A DNA stretch of 64,000 nucleotides from Bugula neritina. Its lineage: Eukaryota > Bryozoa > Gymnolaemata > Cheilostomatida > Bugulidae. Below are positions 25,735-57,039 of this stretch, piece by piece; the stretch's first letter is position 1, and each line of letters starts with the position of its first letter. Made by a program: the position numbers and the translations under genes. The stretch lies in the NCBI GenBank assembly GCA_964035545.1, contig OZ037773.1:8830751-8894750 (forward strand), in the 5' to 3' direction. The notes beneath the pieces are model-generated. The model was not told the origin of the DNA. It did no database searches and saw only the letters and a program-made list of their open reading frames with translations.

Positions 25735-28181
25735 GGCCCGAGGCTCCTAAACACAAGAGAAAATAATAAAAAAAAATTATGATCATCAGTGCCAGGAACG
25801 ATAAAGTCTTTTTGATTAAAACTACTTTTCGAATTTTATATTTGACTTACTTTAAAAAGTAAAATAAAATAAGCAATTGACCGTTAATATTTTCATATGG
25901 AGGTCTCCAACAGCCTATAATGATGGCTAACAAGAAATATTACGAATATTTTCATAACTTTAATAATAGAAGTTTTGGAAACTAAGGATTGTATAGATAC
26001 CATAAACTTCGCATACCTCAATATAATATAGTAATATATTCTAATTTATATTAATATTAATATTATTCAATATTTATATTCACTTTATTACTATTATATT
26101 GATATTCAATTTTATATTCATATTGATTATGATAATCATAATTAGATGTTCATATCGACATATGCATTTTAATTTTTTTATTTGTTATACTTCTAGTTAT
26201 TATAAATAGTAATAATCGCATAATTATAATATTATTGAAACTATTAATATTAATAATCGTAATCATAATGATAATCATAATGACATTGATGATTGATAAC
26301 GTAATCAAATAATCCTAATAGTAATAGTAATACTTATACTAATTGTATCAATATTGTGAGTAATACTAATACTCTTAGTCATACTCATAAATCATAATCA
26401 TTATCATAGTCATACTGATACTCATACTCATACTGATACTGATACTGATCTGATACTTAAAATTGATGTGCAGTACTGAGTACTGATAATCATAGTAATA
26501 CTCACTCATGATTATACTGGTAGTCAATATCACTATGATGATTATAATGAATATGATAATGATAGTATTACTAATTATAATTTATTATGCACATTAAATT
26601 CAATTTCTTGAGACGTGAAATATAATGATAATGATGATGATCAACATCCTCTGGAATTGCACTTTTAAAATATGAGTCGCTGTTAGCATCACTGGATTTT
26701 CCCAGTTTAACTAACTTTGTCAAATAGATTATGATTGGGGGAAGCAGACCAAACTCTCCAATTAACACTTGCTTTCGTTTTCCTGCGACTTGCCACCATA
26801 GTAGTATAGTAAGTATAGTAAAATACTAGTACTATTTTGGCTAGGCGGACCAACAAGATTTTGCAGCGCTTCCGACTAATGTAGAATTAGATGAGGGAGA
26901 TTCAGTAGGTAATCATTATTGTAATACTATAATAATCATTTTATGTATAATTCTCAGACTTTTCTTATTCATTTAATAGCTGAAAATATCTTCCTTTATT
27001 ACTTGGGCCTGGTACTAGTGACTATGAGTTACTGTTACTGTTATAGTGAGATAGTCAATCACTCAATTACAATAGCATAGGCATAGTCATGCTCATATGC
27101 ATAGTGATACTGATAGTAAGCCGGCATAGTGATAGTCATATTCTAACTCTTAGCCATAGGTAATACTAATAGTAATACTAATACGCATACGGCATAGTGA
27201 TAGCCTCATAACATTAACTATAAGTATAAGTCATAGGCCATAGACATAGGCGATATTCATATTGGTAGGCCATTATCATACTGATGCTCACTCATAGTGA
27301 CTAAGAGATAGTGATAGTCACTGTCAGTAAACATAAATCCGTAAATGTACTAGCGAAAGTGAAACTCGAACTGAACAGTGAAACTAAATGTGATACTTAT
27401 TAATTTTATTACTAAATTTTGGTTTGGGTGTGTGGGTTGAAATTCTCGCGAGAACATAACTTCTTAGGCTACATTTCTAATCTTGAACACATGCTTTTCT
27501 CAATTTCTCCATACTGCACCTACGTCAAATCCCACTCTTCTTGATGCATTTTGATGAGTGGGCTAATTTATTTAAATTTAACTCCTGTAGCATCCCATGT
27601 AACTGTAATTATATGCTTAAAGTTAGTTGCTGTTTAAATGAAAGAATAGATAGTATTTGTAATTCTCTAGTCTTACATTTGATGCAAGTTACATTAAATC
27701 AATGTAACTTGCATTAAGTTAAACTCACTGTAAACTCCCAGGGGTCAACGTAAGGTTAAATCTTAAGTAATGTGCATACTATGTTGACAGAAGTGAATTT
27801 CATAGCTGCTTCATTTTTGCAATAATTTTGGGTTTGACTTTATCAGCATGCTTACGTCACCCATCTCTTTTGCTTCTAGTTCTGTACTAATAGTGATTTC
27901 AATAACTTCTATGCACTTGAAAGTGAGACTGAGAGTGAATGTTACAGGTTTTTGCTGCCTAAATATTTTTGCAGTTGTAAGATTGAGAATATAACAGCTC
28001 GTAAGACAAATGTTTTATTCCTAAACTTTTTTAAAACACATCATCACAAAACTTGTAGCCAAATACATGCTGTTGTTGCATTTTAAAAGCACTACACAGT
28101 TCTGAATTCAATAGTAGTTTTATGATATCTTGGTTATTTGACTTTTTCAGCTGTACTTCTGTAGGCCGACGGTGAATCATC
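25735..28181. other. Simple-sequence-rich spacer between divergent DCAF5 and gene E
   Basis: From about 25900 to 27350 the sequence is cryptically simple: degenerate runs of GATA, TACTGATACTCA and CATAGTGATAGT without a fixed period. The flanks are ordinary AT-rich DNA. It must contain both divergent promoters and probably an upstream DCAF5 exon, but I cannot place them. The open frame at 26571-26768 has no recognisable domain. Confidence 0.55.
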
Positions 28182-29987
28182 ATGGCTAAGAAAGATTTCT
28201 TTGATCTCTCCTTATGTGTGCTCATCTCTTGTAATACTGAAGATGTCTTGGCTCAATCAATATCCGCTTCAATAGTGAGAAATGTTAATCCAAACTTTGA
28301 CGACTTGGGTCAGGTTTTAACCGATAGACTTCAGTTTATCGATGACAGAGGTTACGCAAACTCAATTTCTCAAACAGCAAATATATTTCACGCGCCTCAT
28401 GATACTGATAATTGGGAAAGTAATAAAGCTCTTATATATTCAACATTTACAGCACCATATATCTTGTCTGCCACTTATCTTTCCGAGCTTTTCTATGCAA
28501 CTCAGAATGAGTGGAGGCACAACAGAAACGTTGCTGATGAGTTCGTCATTAGCTTGTTGAGACTAGCTATTCAAAGTAGACTAGAAGACGAGACATTGCC
28601 GACGAGAATACGCTATGACCTTCAAAGGTTAATTGAATTGGTTCCTCAACCCCCTCTGACTGCAGAAGTGGCCGAGAAGCTCCGTCAAATTCAGGCATCC
28701 CGCCACCAAATCATCCTAAATGCTCCTCATCAGTTTATTGAGGGCGAAAAAGAACAGTTCACGATGAACTACACCCGCTCTGTCAAGTTTTGTGTTCGAG
28801 AGTTTAACTGCTACCCCCACTCCGCCGAGGTACAGAATTAATATTACACAGGCTATTGAAATACAATTTCAAAGTTCTAGTATTTAAAGCCAGTGGGTGA
28901 TTTAGCCTATTGTAACCAAAGTATGTGATATGCTCATATTCTATTTCTCAACATATTTTGTATTGCAGAGGATTTTGGAAGAGCTGCAGAAACTCAGACT
29001 CAACCTTCCTGGCTATGATGCGATTAAACAAGCTTATCAGAGGTGAACTTGAAATATTTCTATTCTTATTGGACAGTAGACATGTGGAGAAAAAAGTTCA
29101 GTGTTACATTAGTTTATACTAATAAGTTGAACAATGTAGTGTGTGATTAGGCAATACGTTGTTGGAAAATAATAACGATCATGAAAAGTTTGTATTTAAA
29201 GTTGTTTTCAATTTTTCAGGTCCGCCGAGCAAGAAGGGTTGGCTGTAGAGGAAATAAAAACTCGTTTGAGGTGAGTCTGCGAGAGTTGTGTCACCATGTG
29301 AGAGTTGTCTCTATATTATACTATATTATATATTATAATATATATTATATATTATACCATAGTATATATTACATACTATACACTGTTAACAGGAAGTTAC
29401 AAAGCTGGAAGCTCAGAGCTGATGGAGCTCTCAGGGATTTGTCTGTAGGCCAACCTGAGATTAAAGTAGATCTTCAAGGGGCACAAGCTTCGGTAATCTA
29501 TTTGCTCATTCCGAACTCTTATATGTTGTTGACTAGGTTAATAGTATATAATTCTAGCACAGCTTATGGTTTCTATTTCGAGTAGCCTTAGGGAGTGGTT
29601 TAGCCAGAGCATTTTCTTGGGTTAGTATTAACTACCTCCCCTACCTCTATGAGGCTTTGTCATCAACATAACTGAACTCACAGCATCAAATATTGTTTCT
29701 GTTTTACTTTATTAATCTATTAAATTCTATTGAAAGTCTTAAACTTATGTAAAATGAACATTTTACAAGTGAGGCTTTTGTGCAACATACTTAGTGAAAT
29801 GCTGTTAGTGGTTCCATGTGATTGGTTACTTGTGAACTTCTATAACAGATATGTTTTGCAGAGTGAGTTATAACTAGATATGGAGTCATTTTATTTCGAG
29901 TTCTCACCCTCGATGTGTATTAGTAAGATGTATGATTCCTGTATTGGTATTTCTTTGTAGGGAGTTACGTTGGCCGGGGACCAGTAG
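28182..29987 (+). CDS. Gene E: compact member of the cluster family, N-terminal domain without propeller
   Basis: Five exons: 28182-28829, 28969-29042, 29220-29270, 29393-29492, 29961-29987; 299 aa. Intron phases 0,2,2,0 equal those of genes A, B and C. The start DLSLCVLISCNTEDVLAQSI aligns with DIPLCVLVTSRTTTLLKHGI of gene A. The short exons also correspond: KLRLNLPGYDAIKQAYQ against LLSLTADEWQMTFSQYD, GLAVEEIKTRL against GLKTQEINFLA, and LQSWKLRADGALRD against FSLWKKANQLLGD. The protein stops after nine codons of exon 5, without hydrophobic exon or propeller. A TTTTTCAG acceptor just upstream of the ATG suggests a 5' UTR intron. It is diverged from A-C and may resemble the ancestral soluble form. 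Function unknown. Confidence 0.72.
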
Positions 29988-31100
29988 ACTGAATAATCTA
30001 GGAGGTGAGATTATACACTTGTACATGTCATGCTTTCACTCGTGATGTGTGTAAAGTAATATGCGGTTAAATTATCTAACGTGGAAGTTATCTAGCCACA
30101 CGGTTTTTGAAAGTGAATTTACATCCAGGTACTGGCATTACCTGCTTGATAAGTCAATCCTTGGTTTAGTCGGGGTTATACACATTGGATATATCTATGC
30201 TCATGTGTGTTACTTGCTGAGTGATTCGGAGAACCCTTTTCTGTTAACTATCAGTATTATATCTACTCACTGATATTCACAATTTTTCTACTTTGGAAAA
30301 ATCTTTTTGTGTCAGTGAAAAGCTTAGAAACTTCCAAACCCCAAATAGATGTAACATAATCGTGTACAAGAACTTCACACAACTCAGTATATTGTAATTG
30401 TTTTAAAGTTGTCTTCTTTTCCACTTTCTTCAAGTTTTCATTCCTCCATTATTCTCTGCTCTAATGTGAAAATTTAATTCACTGGTAGATAAAGGCAGTC
30501 CTCACTCTATCTAGCTCTAAGCAAAGACTTGCTATTTTCAGTAGAAACTTGAGTAAATATTTAAGTTAGATATTGTAACAGATCAGCTATGCTTTACTAT
30601 TCACATTAGAAGATAACCAAGTGGGCTGTCTAGTAACTAGGGCTCTCTGTCTAGTAACTAGGGCTATCTTTCTAGTAACTCATTGGTGTTTGTTTTATAC
30701 TCTGTAATTTATTCTACCATTATGTTTCTGTTTATTTACAGCAAAAAACAAACAGCAATGTTAAACTATGAACTTGGAGCTGATAGCCACCAAATTTACA
30801 TGCATTCTACCTACACTTTACCTGCATTCTACCTGCATTCTACCCACAGTCTACCTAGCTACTGTCTACCTGCATCCTGTGTACAGTTTGACAAGGATTT
30901 CTAATGACAATCCTTTACCATGGCATTCTATTTATATGACCCATTCTAGATAGTTCTATTGTCGGTAGTTTTGAAATCATTATTACAAAAATCTGACATG
31001 CTAATATCTTGCCATAACTATGGCATCAGACTAATTTTTAAACTTTTTAAAAGGAAATTTCATTCTTACACTTTCACTTGTGTTTTTTAGCACTATAGTA
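29988..31100. other. Spacer downstream of gene E
   Basis: AT-rich, no gene seen. Around 30800-30880 there is a short imperfect tandem repeat of CTACCTGCATTCTACC type. Confidence 0.45.
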
Positions 31101-32515
31101 CTCCTACAAAGGAGCATAACTCCTAATTACTAGCAATGCAGCAGTAAAATAGTTCACTATAATAATGTTTACTTTTGTTTGCTCTAACTTTTTTACTTTT
31201 ACCTATTTTCTTAGAAGGGATATTATTGCTAGATATAATATCAAATGCATCTAAACTTGATATTTAAAGAATTACACATTGATTACAAGACGTGATTTTA
31301 ATGTGTTTTTGCTCATTTAACCGGATTATTTGTGAGTGCAAATGTACCTGTATAACAATATGTGCTGATATTTTTCACCTTGAATGTATCATTTTAATGG
31401 ATTTTAGAATTTAGTAGAATAATTATTTGTGCTGTGTAGTATTGTGTGACTAATCTCTCAATTTTATTAAATAAAGTAGAATTTAGTGATTTGCTAAATA
31501 AATTATGTTTTCTGTCAAAATTCCTCTACAAATTCATATTAATTATTTCTCCGAGCTCTAGCTGATAGCTTCCTGAAAATGCAGCCCAAGGTCTTAATTT
31601 ACATTATTGGTTTTGTGGTGCAGTTTGTAGATTATACATGACTTCCTCTGCATACCTATATTATTTGCTAGAACCCATGTGCTTTTGAAGAATCCCTGAT
31701 CTAGTGTTCCGAATTTCTGAAGTTATAATTATTACTATAATGTAATTTTATCTGAATCAATTGAAATATTATTCAGTTGTACAGCCATGTTTTAGTAAAA
31801 ATGTTGAACAACATATGGATGCCTAATTTTGTGTTGTGGAGTTGAACAGTGAGCAGACATTTGCAATTTGCAACTTGCAAGTGTAGCGGGACAATATTAT
31901 GTGGTTCAGAAATGGCAAGTGTAGTAATACAGTGTGTGGTGTAGGCGTAGCTAGTGTAGTAATACCAATCTTTTTGAGAAAGTGGTTCAAGATAACACTT
32001 AGCCATAGAAACACAACATGCCTTCTGGGGCGCCATTGTACTACCCACACACTTATTCAAAAGTTTCTCACAAAAAGGCTAATATTGGACTAAAGTAAAC
32101 ACCTAATAGATAAGGGAGCTCAAAGTTCCAACAATTCTACAAGTTAGTGTTTGCAATTTGGATAGAAAGCAATAGTATAGTTGCAGCATTTCTGTGTCGC
32201 CTACCTGCATAGGCTTGAATTATTCTTTCATACATATGAATAGAATCGAAGCATAAAAAACTTAATCAGCATTCCGGTAGGTTTATAGCATACTGAAATA
32301 TAATACATACCATTGCTTTATTACAGTCATATAGTATTTATATGGTATATATACTATTAGATTTTATTAAATACTAAAATAAGTTACATTTTAAACCATC
32401 AACATTTATTGAACTCTGTAGTTTTGGCAGTTTTGTTTCTGAAATCATTTGGAGTTTTCAATAATAATGACGTAATGTTCACATAACTATATATGAAGAC
32501 TCATATATTTCAGCA
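31100..32515 (+). repeat. Upstream segment of gene A, duplicated in front of gene C
   Basis: About 1.4 kb that aligns in order with 57040-58406. Landmarks in both are cattgattacaagacgtga-like text, gttgaacaacatat, cagtgagcagacatttgc, ctaatagataagggagctca and atcagcattccggt. It ends at the acceptor ATATTTCAG just before the ATG. It probably carries the promoter and a 5' exon of the family. Confidence 0.85.
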
Positions 32516-45074
<12,559 letters not shown>

Positions 45075-47128
45075 TGATTTTCTGTTTGCTCAGTGAAGTA
45101 AAAACTTCACATTAAGTGACTGCTATGATACTTTTTGTAATTTAGAATAACTAGTTCAGTTGAATTTCTGCTGTATTGCATTTCACATGATTTACCAGTC
45201 ATTCATATATTAGATGTAATAAAACAATCACCTCTCAAGGTAATGTTTTTATAGTTTCTGTATTTTAGAGCTTTTTTATTTTTTTATCAGCCAGTTGAGT
45301 TATCAGATATTCAGTAATTCATATAGCAATAAAACTTCAAATACGATAATAATAAACTGTTTAGATATAGATATACTTACTGCATGGGATTTATTTTTAT
45401 GTGAATGCATAAAGATAGATTTTTATCATCCAGTGTGTCTCTAATTGTCCATAATTCACATTATATTTCATGTGTGCGTTTCATGTGCTCGTAAATTATA
45501 GTTGCATATTGTTTTGGTGTCAGGGAATCAACTTGAATCTAGATGTATGCAGTTATATAGTATTATTTAGTTGTAGTAGTATTATTTAGTTGTAGCTAGT
45601 AATATTTAGTTGTAGTAGTATTATTTAATTGCTAATAATAAAAGTGAGAAAATTCCAACAGTTGTGAATTTCATTTTTTAAAAGTTATTGAGCAAAGTAA
45701 TCTAGAACTATAAAAAAGTAAAAGGAACATATAAAAATATAAAACTTATATACAAAACTATAATTGATGAGAGAAAACAAGCAAGCTTTTAGTTGCACAC
45801 AGAAATTGAGCTAACTGATTACTGCCAAAAAGTTACAAGTGTTGAATATTTTGAATATATATAATTTATAGTACATTATAAAATTATTGAGTTGTCTTCC
45901 CTTGATCTGCATGTATCTTGTACATCTATACATGTGAACAAAGTGGGAGTTCTCTACTCCTATATACCGGCATCGCTGTGAGAGGCCTATATAAGCTGAC
46001 TATAGCTGGAATTGTGGTCCCAACATAAATTTTGAAGTGGATAATATCAAGAATATGCTTGTAATCTATATTAGTATTTATAATGATAACCAAATGTCCA
46101 AATAAACTTCAGGTATTAGATGTTCTGGTATACATAATAGTTTGAAGAATATATATAGATCACTTGTAAAAACTGGCTCATGTAAAACTTCGAGACTAAT
46201 GTGATTGGAGTTATGACATCATGGCATTTAAGACCGTAGAATAGCTTTGTGATAGCCTTAAACCCAATACACATGTGAACAGTTAGGAATGTCTCATTCT
46301 AGAGTGAACCTGGTGAATTGGTGATAATCTTCAAGATGGTTATTCTGGAGTATTCAGCTAGTCTACAGTATTCATATCAAATCACATCAGTGAATGTGTT
46401 TTCTACAAAAACAAAGTAAAGTCAACAGAAGATGTGAAAGAATGAACTTATTTATCAGCTTGTCAATATTGAATGCTGACACCATTTTTCAAGTCTCTCA
46501 AGAACAACTTTGTATACATAATATCTATGGTATGTCATTGCAGGGTTCTATTTCTTATAGGAATCAGATAGTATAGGTGCAGAATTGCAGTCCTTCCATA
46601 TTTATAATTCTATTTCTAGTCTAATTCCCTGTCATGAGAGGTTGCTTGACTTCAACATTATAAACCCAAACTGTGAGCACAAACCTACATATCATTACAC
46701 ACATCACAGCAGATTGTATTGCTTCATATACTCATACTGTTACTAAATCTACACACACCACCACTTTTGGCAGAGTCAGGACTGCCTGGTTTTGACGTAT
46801 GCACTATAGAGATGGCACAGTGACATATCTTAATATAATGCAATGCAATGTTCCTGTATTCTGGTACATGACCTTAATTTTTCGCTTCAACACAAATAAG
46901 TGCTATAACAGATGTTTCACTGACCTTATTCTGTATTACCTACAATAGCTAGGTCAATCTAATATAGAGATAGCATTCCCACCAGATTTCCATGCAGCAT
47001 GACGTTATATGTTATGTTGATGCAAATGTTCAACAACCGGCACATATATTGCCACGCTAACCAAAGGGTTAAAGGTCATATTTGTTGAATATAATATCAT
47101 GATTCTCTATTAACCTGGGAAACTTATT
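45075..47128. other. Spacer downstream of gene A
   Basis: About 2 kb AT-rich. The first 600 bp (to about 45690, with gtagtattatttagttg) resemble the region after gene B (54860-55650), so they belong to the duplicated unit. No gene is seen from 45700 to 47128. Confidence 0.55.
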
Positions 47129-47904
47129 CACGGGCTTTCCATGTACCGATCTCAGATCGATCTCGCTAAGATCGATCTGAGAGATGTGCTCAGATCGATC
47201 GTTTTTCCATGAGAGTGTCAGATCGATCTCGCGAAGTTGCCTCCTCTTAAGTGAAGAATACTTTAAAAGTATAATTTGTTCACCTATTTGAGTGATTAAA
47301 GTTACTACTGTTGAAAACAAGATGGTCGTAGTCTAAAATTTAATCCCAGCTATAAACTATACGCAGCAAAGCTTTCAGTGTATGGTAATTTGGCCAATTT
47401 AAAATAATTAATTTTAATTTTTGAGCTTGACAGCTTATATAAAATTAATGGCTGCCTTGCAGATTATTAATGAACTTACGAGAATGTTGGGCTTAAAATT
47501 ACAAAGAAAATAGCTAATGAAACTAAGTTTTAATAGTCATTTAAATTCAATTTAAATTCTCCCATTTTTTTACCTTCTACTGCATATAATTGAGTTTTCT
47601 AAATCATTGTACTGAAAGTCAAAGTTTTGGCATCTGAAAAGGTGGCTATCATAATTATTTAATACTTTGCTTAGTAATTATTAATAAGTTATCATTTTTA
47701 TTAGCAGACAACATTGTAGCGCGCAGTTTTTTTCTACTTCTCAGATCGATCTGGCGTCTTTCCATGGTCTTATTGACATCAGATCGATCTGAGTTCGAGC
47801 TCCACAGACCGACCAGCTCAGATCGACTGAGATCGATCTTTAGCGTCTTTCCATGGATCGATCTCAGCGAGATCGATCTGAGATCGGTACATGGAAAGCC
47901 GGTG
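47129..47904. mobile_element. Foldback DNA transposon/MITE 'GATC', copy 2 (776 bp)
   Basis: Same termini as copy 1 (CACGGGCTTTCCATGTACCG ... ATGGAAAGCCGGTG), flanked by the 3-bp direct repeat ATT (47126-47128, 47905-47907). The interior matches copy 1 in reverse orientation, including TCTTTCCATGGTCTTATTG and gttcgagctc. It has multiple AGATCGATCT palindromes and no transposase. Confidence 0.88.
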
Positions 47905-48303
47905 ATTCAAGCGCAGGTTAATATAAACTTCAGATCACAAATAGCAATAGTAATTTGTACATCATGATGATTGACAGGGTTAAAGTTTAATGTTTAGTAC
48001 TAGTATAGTGTGCAAAGGGCACGGCTTCAGTAACTGGCTGCACTACTTCCATTACTTGTGTTTCTCTCTACCTGTTTACTCTCAAGTAGCAATTCAGAGA
48101 GCTGAGTATCACAGTAAGTTAGCATTATTCAACATTATATCAGCATTTATTCATGAAATTATCTAGTTAAGTGCAGTAGTACTAATAGATTTTTTGTAAA
48201 CCTCTTTCATTTTGGCTCCATTCATTAAAAGATTTCACATACCTTTTGGATGAGCCATACCAACATTACTTGTTCGGCAGACACATTTTAGGTACAGCTG
48301 TTA

Positions 48304-48636
48304 GCCTAGGGCCACACTGTGCGTATTTTTGCATGCAAAAATTGAAACCACAAGCAGCAAAGGTGTCCACTGTAGCGTCAGTGATGGGTGAGAAATAAAG
48401 CTTTCATTTTTAAATCGCACTCGCTTTCAATAAAATGCAATTTACTAAAATTTAGCACTAAAATAATGAAAGTGGGCTCGCTGAATAACTAGGTGACGAC
48501 GATAGAGACGATTTGCACTTGCATTGAGAATGCTGAGCGACAAGTGCGAATGTTTTCTCAACGCGTACAGTGGACACCTTTGCTACTCGTGTTTTCAATT
48601 TTCGCATGCGAAAATACGCACAGTGTGGCCCTAGGC
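48304..48636. mobile_element. Harbinger-type MITE, copy 1 (333 bp)
   Basis: Long inverted termini starting GCCTAGGGCCACAC, then GCGTATTTTTGCATGC, with inner inverted blocks AAAGGTGTCCACTGT / ACAGTGGACACCTTTG. Flanks are TTA and TAA. Related to 60108-60450. TWA target duplications are typical of PIF/Harbinger elements. Confidence 0.82.
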
Positions 48637-48891
48637 TAACTGTTAGACAATGTTATGAAGTGTTTGGTAGTGATCCATTGTAGCTCTTCAGTATAGTATG
48701 TTGAATTATTAGATTGTTGGATATTGATGGTTAACATGTGTAAACAATAATCAGATTGGCAAAAATTGTATATATAAAGTTAGAAAGTTGTTTATTACTA
48801 AAGATAATATTTTAGTATAGTTTATTATAAGTAATTAAAAAGAGAAGCCATAATGACGATTACAACTTAAGGTGAATCATATATTTCAGCA

Positions 48892-54859
<5,968 letters not shown>

Positions 54860-54923
54860 TCGTCTTTTTGCAGTGTATACATGTACAATGAATAAAAAAA
54901 TTCTATATTGAGAAACTGCTATA

Positions 54924-55120
54924 GGAGCAGCCGTAGTTTAGGAGTACATGGCTTAGTACATAAGAAGTCATGGGTTCAGACCCCAAACAAAGGCTATTGG
55001 TGATGTTAGGGAGAGCATCCAGTCATAATTGCTCCTGTGCCTCATCTGAATAAGTTCTTAGCCCGATTTAACAAAAACCCATCAGCGAGTTTTCACAGGG
55101 ATGGCGACTATATACACTTA
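54924..55120 (+). mobile_element. tRNA-derived SINE, copy 2
   Basis: Head with GTAGTTTAGGAGTAC and GGGTTCAGACCCC, then the body shared with 11240-11457 (ctattggtgatgttag, gcatccagtcataattgctc, ctcctgtgcct). It lies just downstream of gene B. Confidence 0.7.
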
Positions 55121-55689
55121 TGTAAGTTTTTTATATCAAGTGACTGCCATGATACCCATTTCAATTTATATGAGTGTATTATATTGCAAAAATAGTTCAG
55201 TTGATTTTCTGTTGTGTATTGCAATTTACATGATTTATCTGTCATTTATAACTTAATGTGTCCAACTAACGACTTTTCTTTGTTACTTGTTTTTGATCTG
55301 GTAGCTAAATTGTAAATTTGTTTCTTTTTTATTAACCAATTAAATTATCAGATGTTTAGTGATTTATATAGAAATATCAACTTGGCTATGCAAATAACAA
55401 ACTTTTTAGATATAGATGTAAAATTATATGAAATAAATATTTTAATGCCTAAAAATGAAGCTACTTCATTCAGTGTGTGTCTAAGTTCATAATTAGCACA
55501 TTACATTTCATATATGTATTTTCTGTCTTCAAAAATTAATTGTATATTATTATGGTGTACATCAGGGAGTAATATTTGGTGTCAAGAAATCATTTTGAAT
55601 TTAGATGTAGTAGTATTATTTAGTTGCTAATAAAATTGGAAAATCTCAACAATTGTGGATATCGTTATTTAGAAACCATCTATAAGCAA

Positions 55690-55912
55690 AATGCTATAAT
55701 AATATATAATATAAGATATATATATAATAATAATATAATATATATAATATATAATATAATATATATATATATAATATATAATATATAATATATAATATAT
55801 AATATATATATATATATATATATTATATAATTATATAATATAATAATTATATAATAATATATATATTATATATATTATTATACAATTATTATATTATATA
55901 ACTATTATATAA
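55690..55912. repeat. AT-rich simple sequence (ATATAATATA)
   Basis: About 220 bp of A and T only, in short imperfect palindromic units, separating gene B from a retroelement fragment. Confidence 0.95.
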
Positions 55913-55955
55913 TTCCACCGAGCCATCAATTTTCTCATCTTCTCACCGCGATACC

Positions 55956-56753
55956 CTAACACGGTCCATTATTAGTCAGTAGTTTTTTGGGAGGGCCTCT
56001 TTCATGGAACAATTGCTCCAGTTGTTTTACAATGAACTCAGATGTTTCATTCCTCAGTTGCTTCCATATTAAAAACCTACATGGCCCACAATCAATAACT
56101 GTCAGAAAGGGAACTCCATTGCAGTGGGTGATGTCCGATGAAAGCCTGTTCCATGTTGTTTCAACTGACAGCTTGCCACTCTCCCAATTTACTGGTGCAG
56201 GGTCAACTTGACGGTGAACATCATACTTCCTCACGACTCTAGCTATATCCTCTTTCACGACAGCATCACCCCATTTACATTTTGCCAAGTGTAACGTCTT
56301 CTCAGAGCCCAAGTGGCTTGTATCATGTAAATCTCTTATTGCAAGAATAGAGTAGGTACTTGCGCACCCAACAGCGCATACTTGAGTCTGCAACCAACTC
56401 CTTGGAACACGTGTCAACACGTCAGCCAGACTCTCCTCCGACTTCATTAACCTAACTCTTACTTCAAGGTCATACAACTCTATCAGTTTTGTAACCATGG
56501 CCAACCCTCTTCAGATAAGCATCTCGCCAAGATCATTTACTTTGGGCTGCTTACTGTTTCTTATGATTGACTGAACCCAAGCATACACTGTAGCTGAATC
56601 TGTAACAACTGTCACAGATGTGAGACTCCATTTTACAGCACTATTGATGTCCCTGATTGCAGCGTCCAGCTCCGCGACGTTTATCTGGTTACCATCATCT
56701 TTACGCAGCCAACTCTCATCCTCCACCTGCTCTATATCTATCTCAACTGACAA
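55956..56753 (-). pseudogene. Retrotransposon fragment: RNase H end and integrase start
   Basis: Read on the minus strand in one frame. Residues from 56753 down show an RNase H-like segment (INVAELDAAI, VVTDSATVYAWV). It is followed by a tether with SLADVLTRVP, then an integrase-type region: HLGSEKTLHLAKCKWG, the start of a catalytic core (THCNGVPFLTVIDCGPCRFL), and LLTNNGPC. The two open parts are split by a single in-frame TGA at 56508-56510. The second catalytic Asp position reads Asn (TNNG). No LTRs are seen, and the fragment is cut at the AT-rich repeat. Confidence 0.75.
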
Positions 56754-56772
56754 GATTATAGCCCGTTAGCTT

Positions 56773-56885
56773 GAAAAATAATTTTGGGTTCGTTTCTCAG
56801 TAGACTGGGAATCGAACCAGAGACCTCCGGCTTGCAAGCAAGTGTGCTAACCATTACACCACGGCGACCAGTGGGTAAACTCAAC
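56773..56885 (-). mobile_element. tRNA-derived SINE fragment (second type), copy 2
   Basis: On minus: box A-like TGGTGTAATGGTTAGC and box B-like GGTTCGATTCC. It shares the core gcacacttgcttgcaagcc with the copy at 16300-16395. The T stem is imperfect, so it is not called as a tRNA gene. Confidence 0.6.
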
Positions 56886-57039
56886 ACTACATCTCACCCA
56901 TTTCTCTGAACTCCACTGGCCTCTTTACTACTCCTTCAGTTTTTAGGCTCCCCTAGCTACTCAACTCCTTTGGAGTACTACTAAACTTCACTATAGACCG
57001 AAATAGCTTGTAAAATAATTTTTCCCAACAATAATATGC

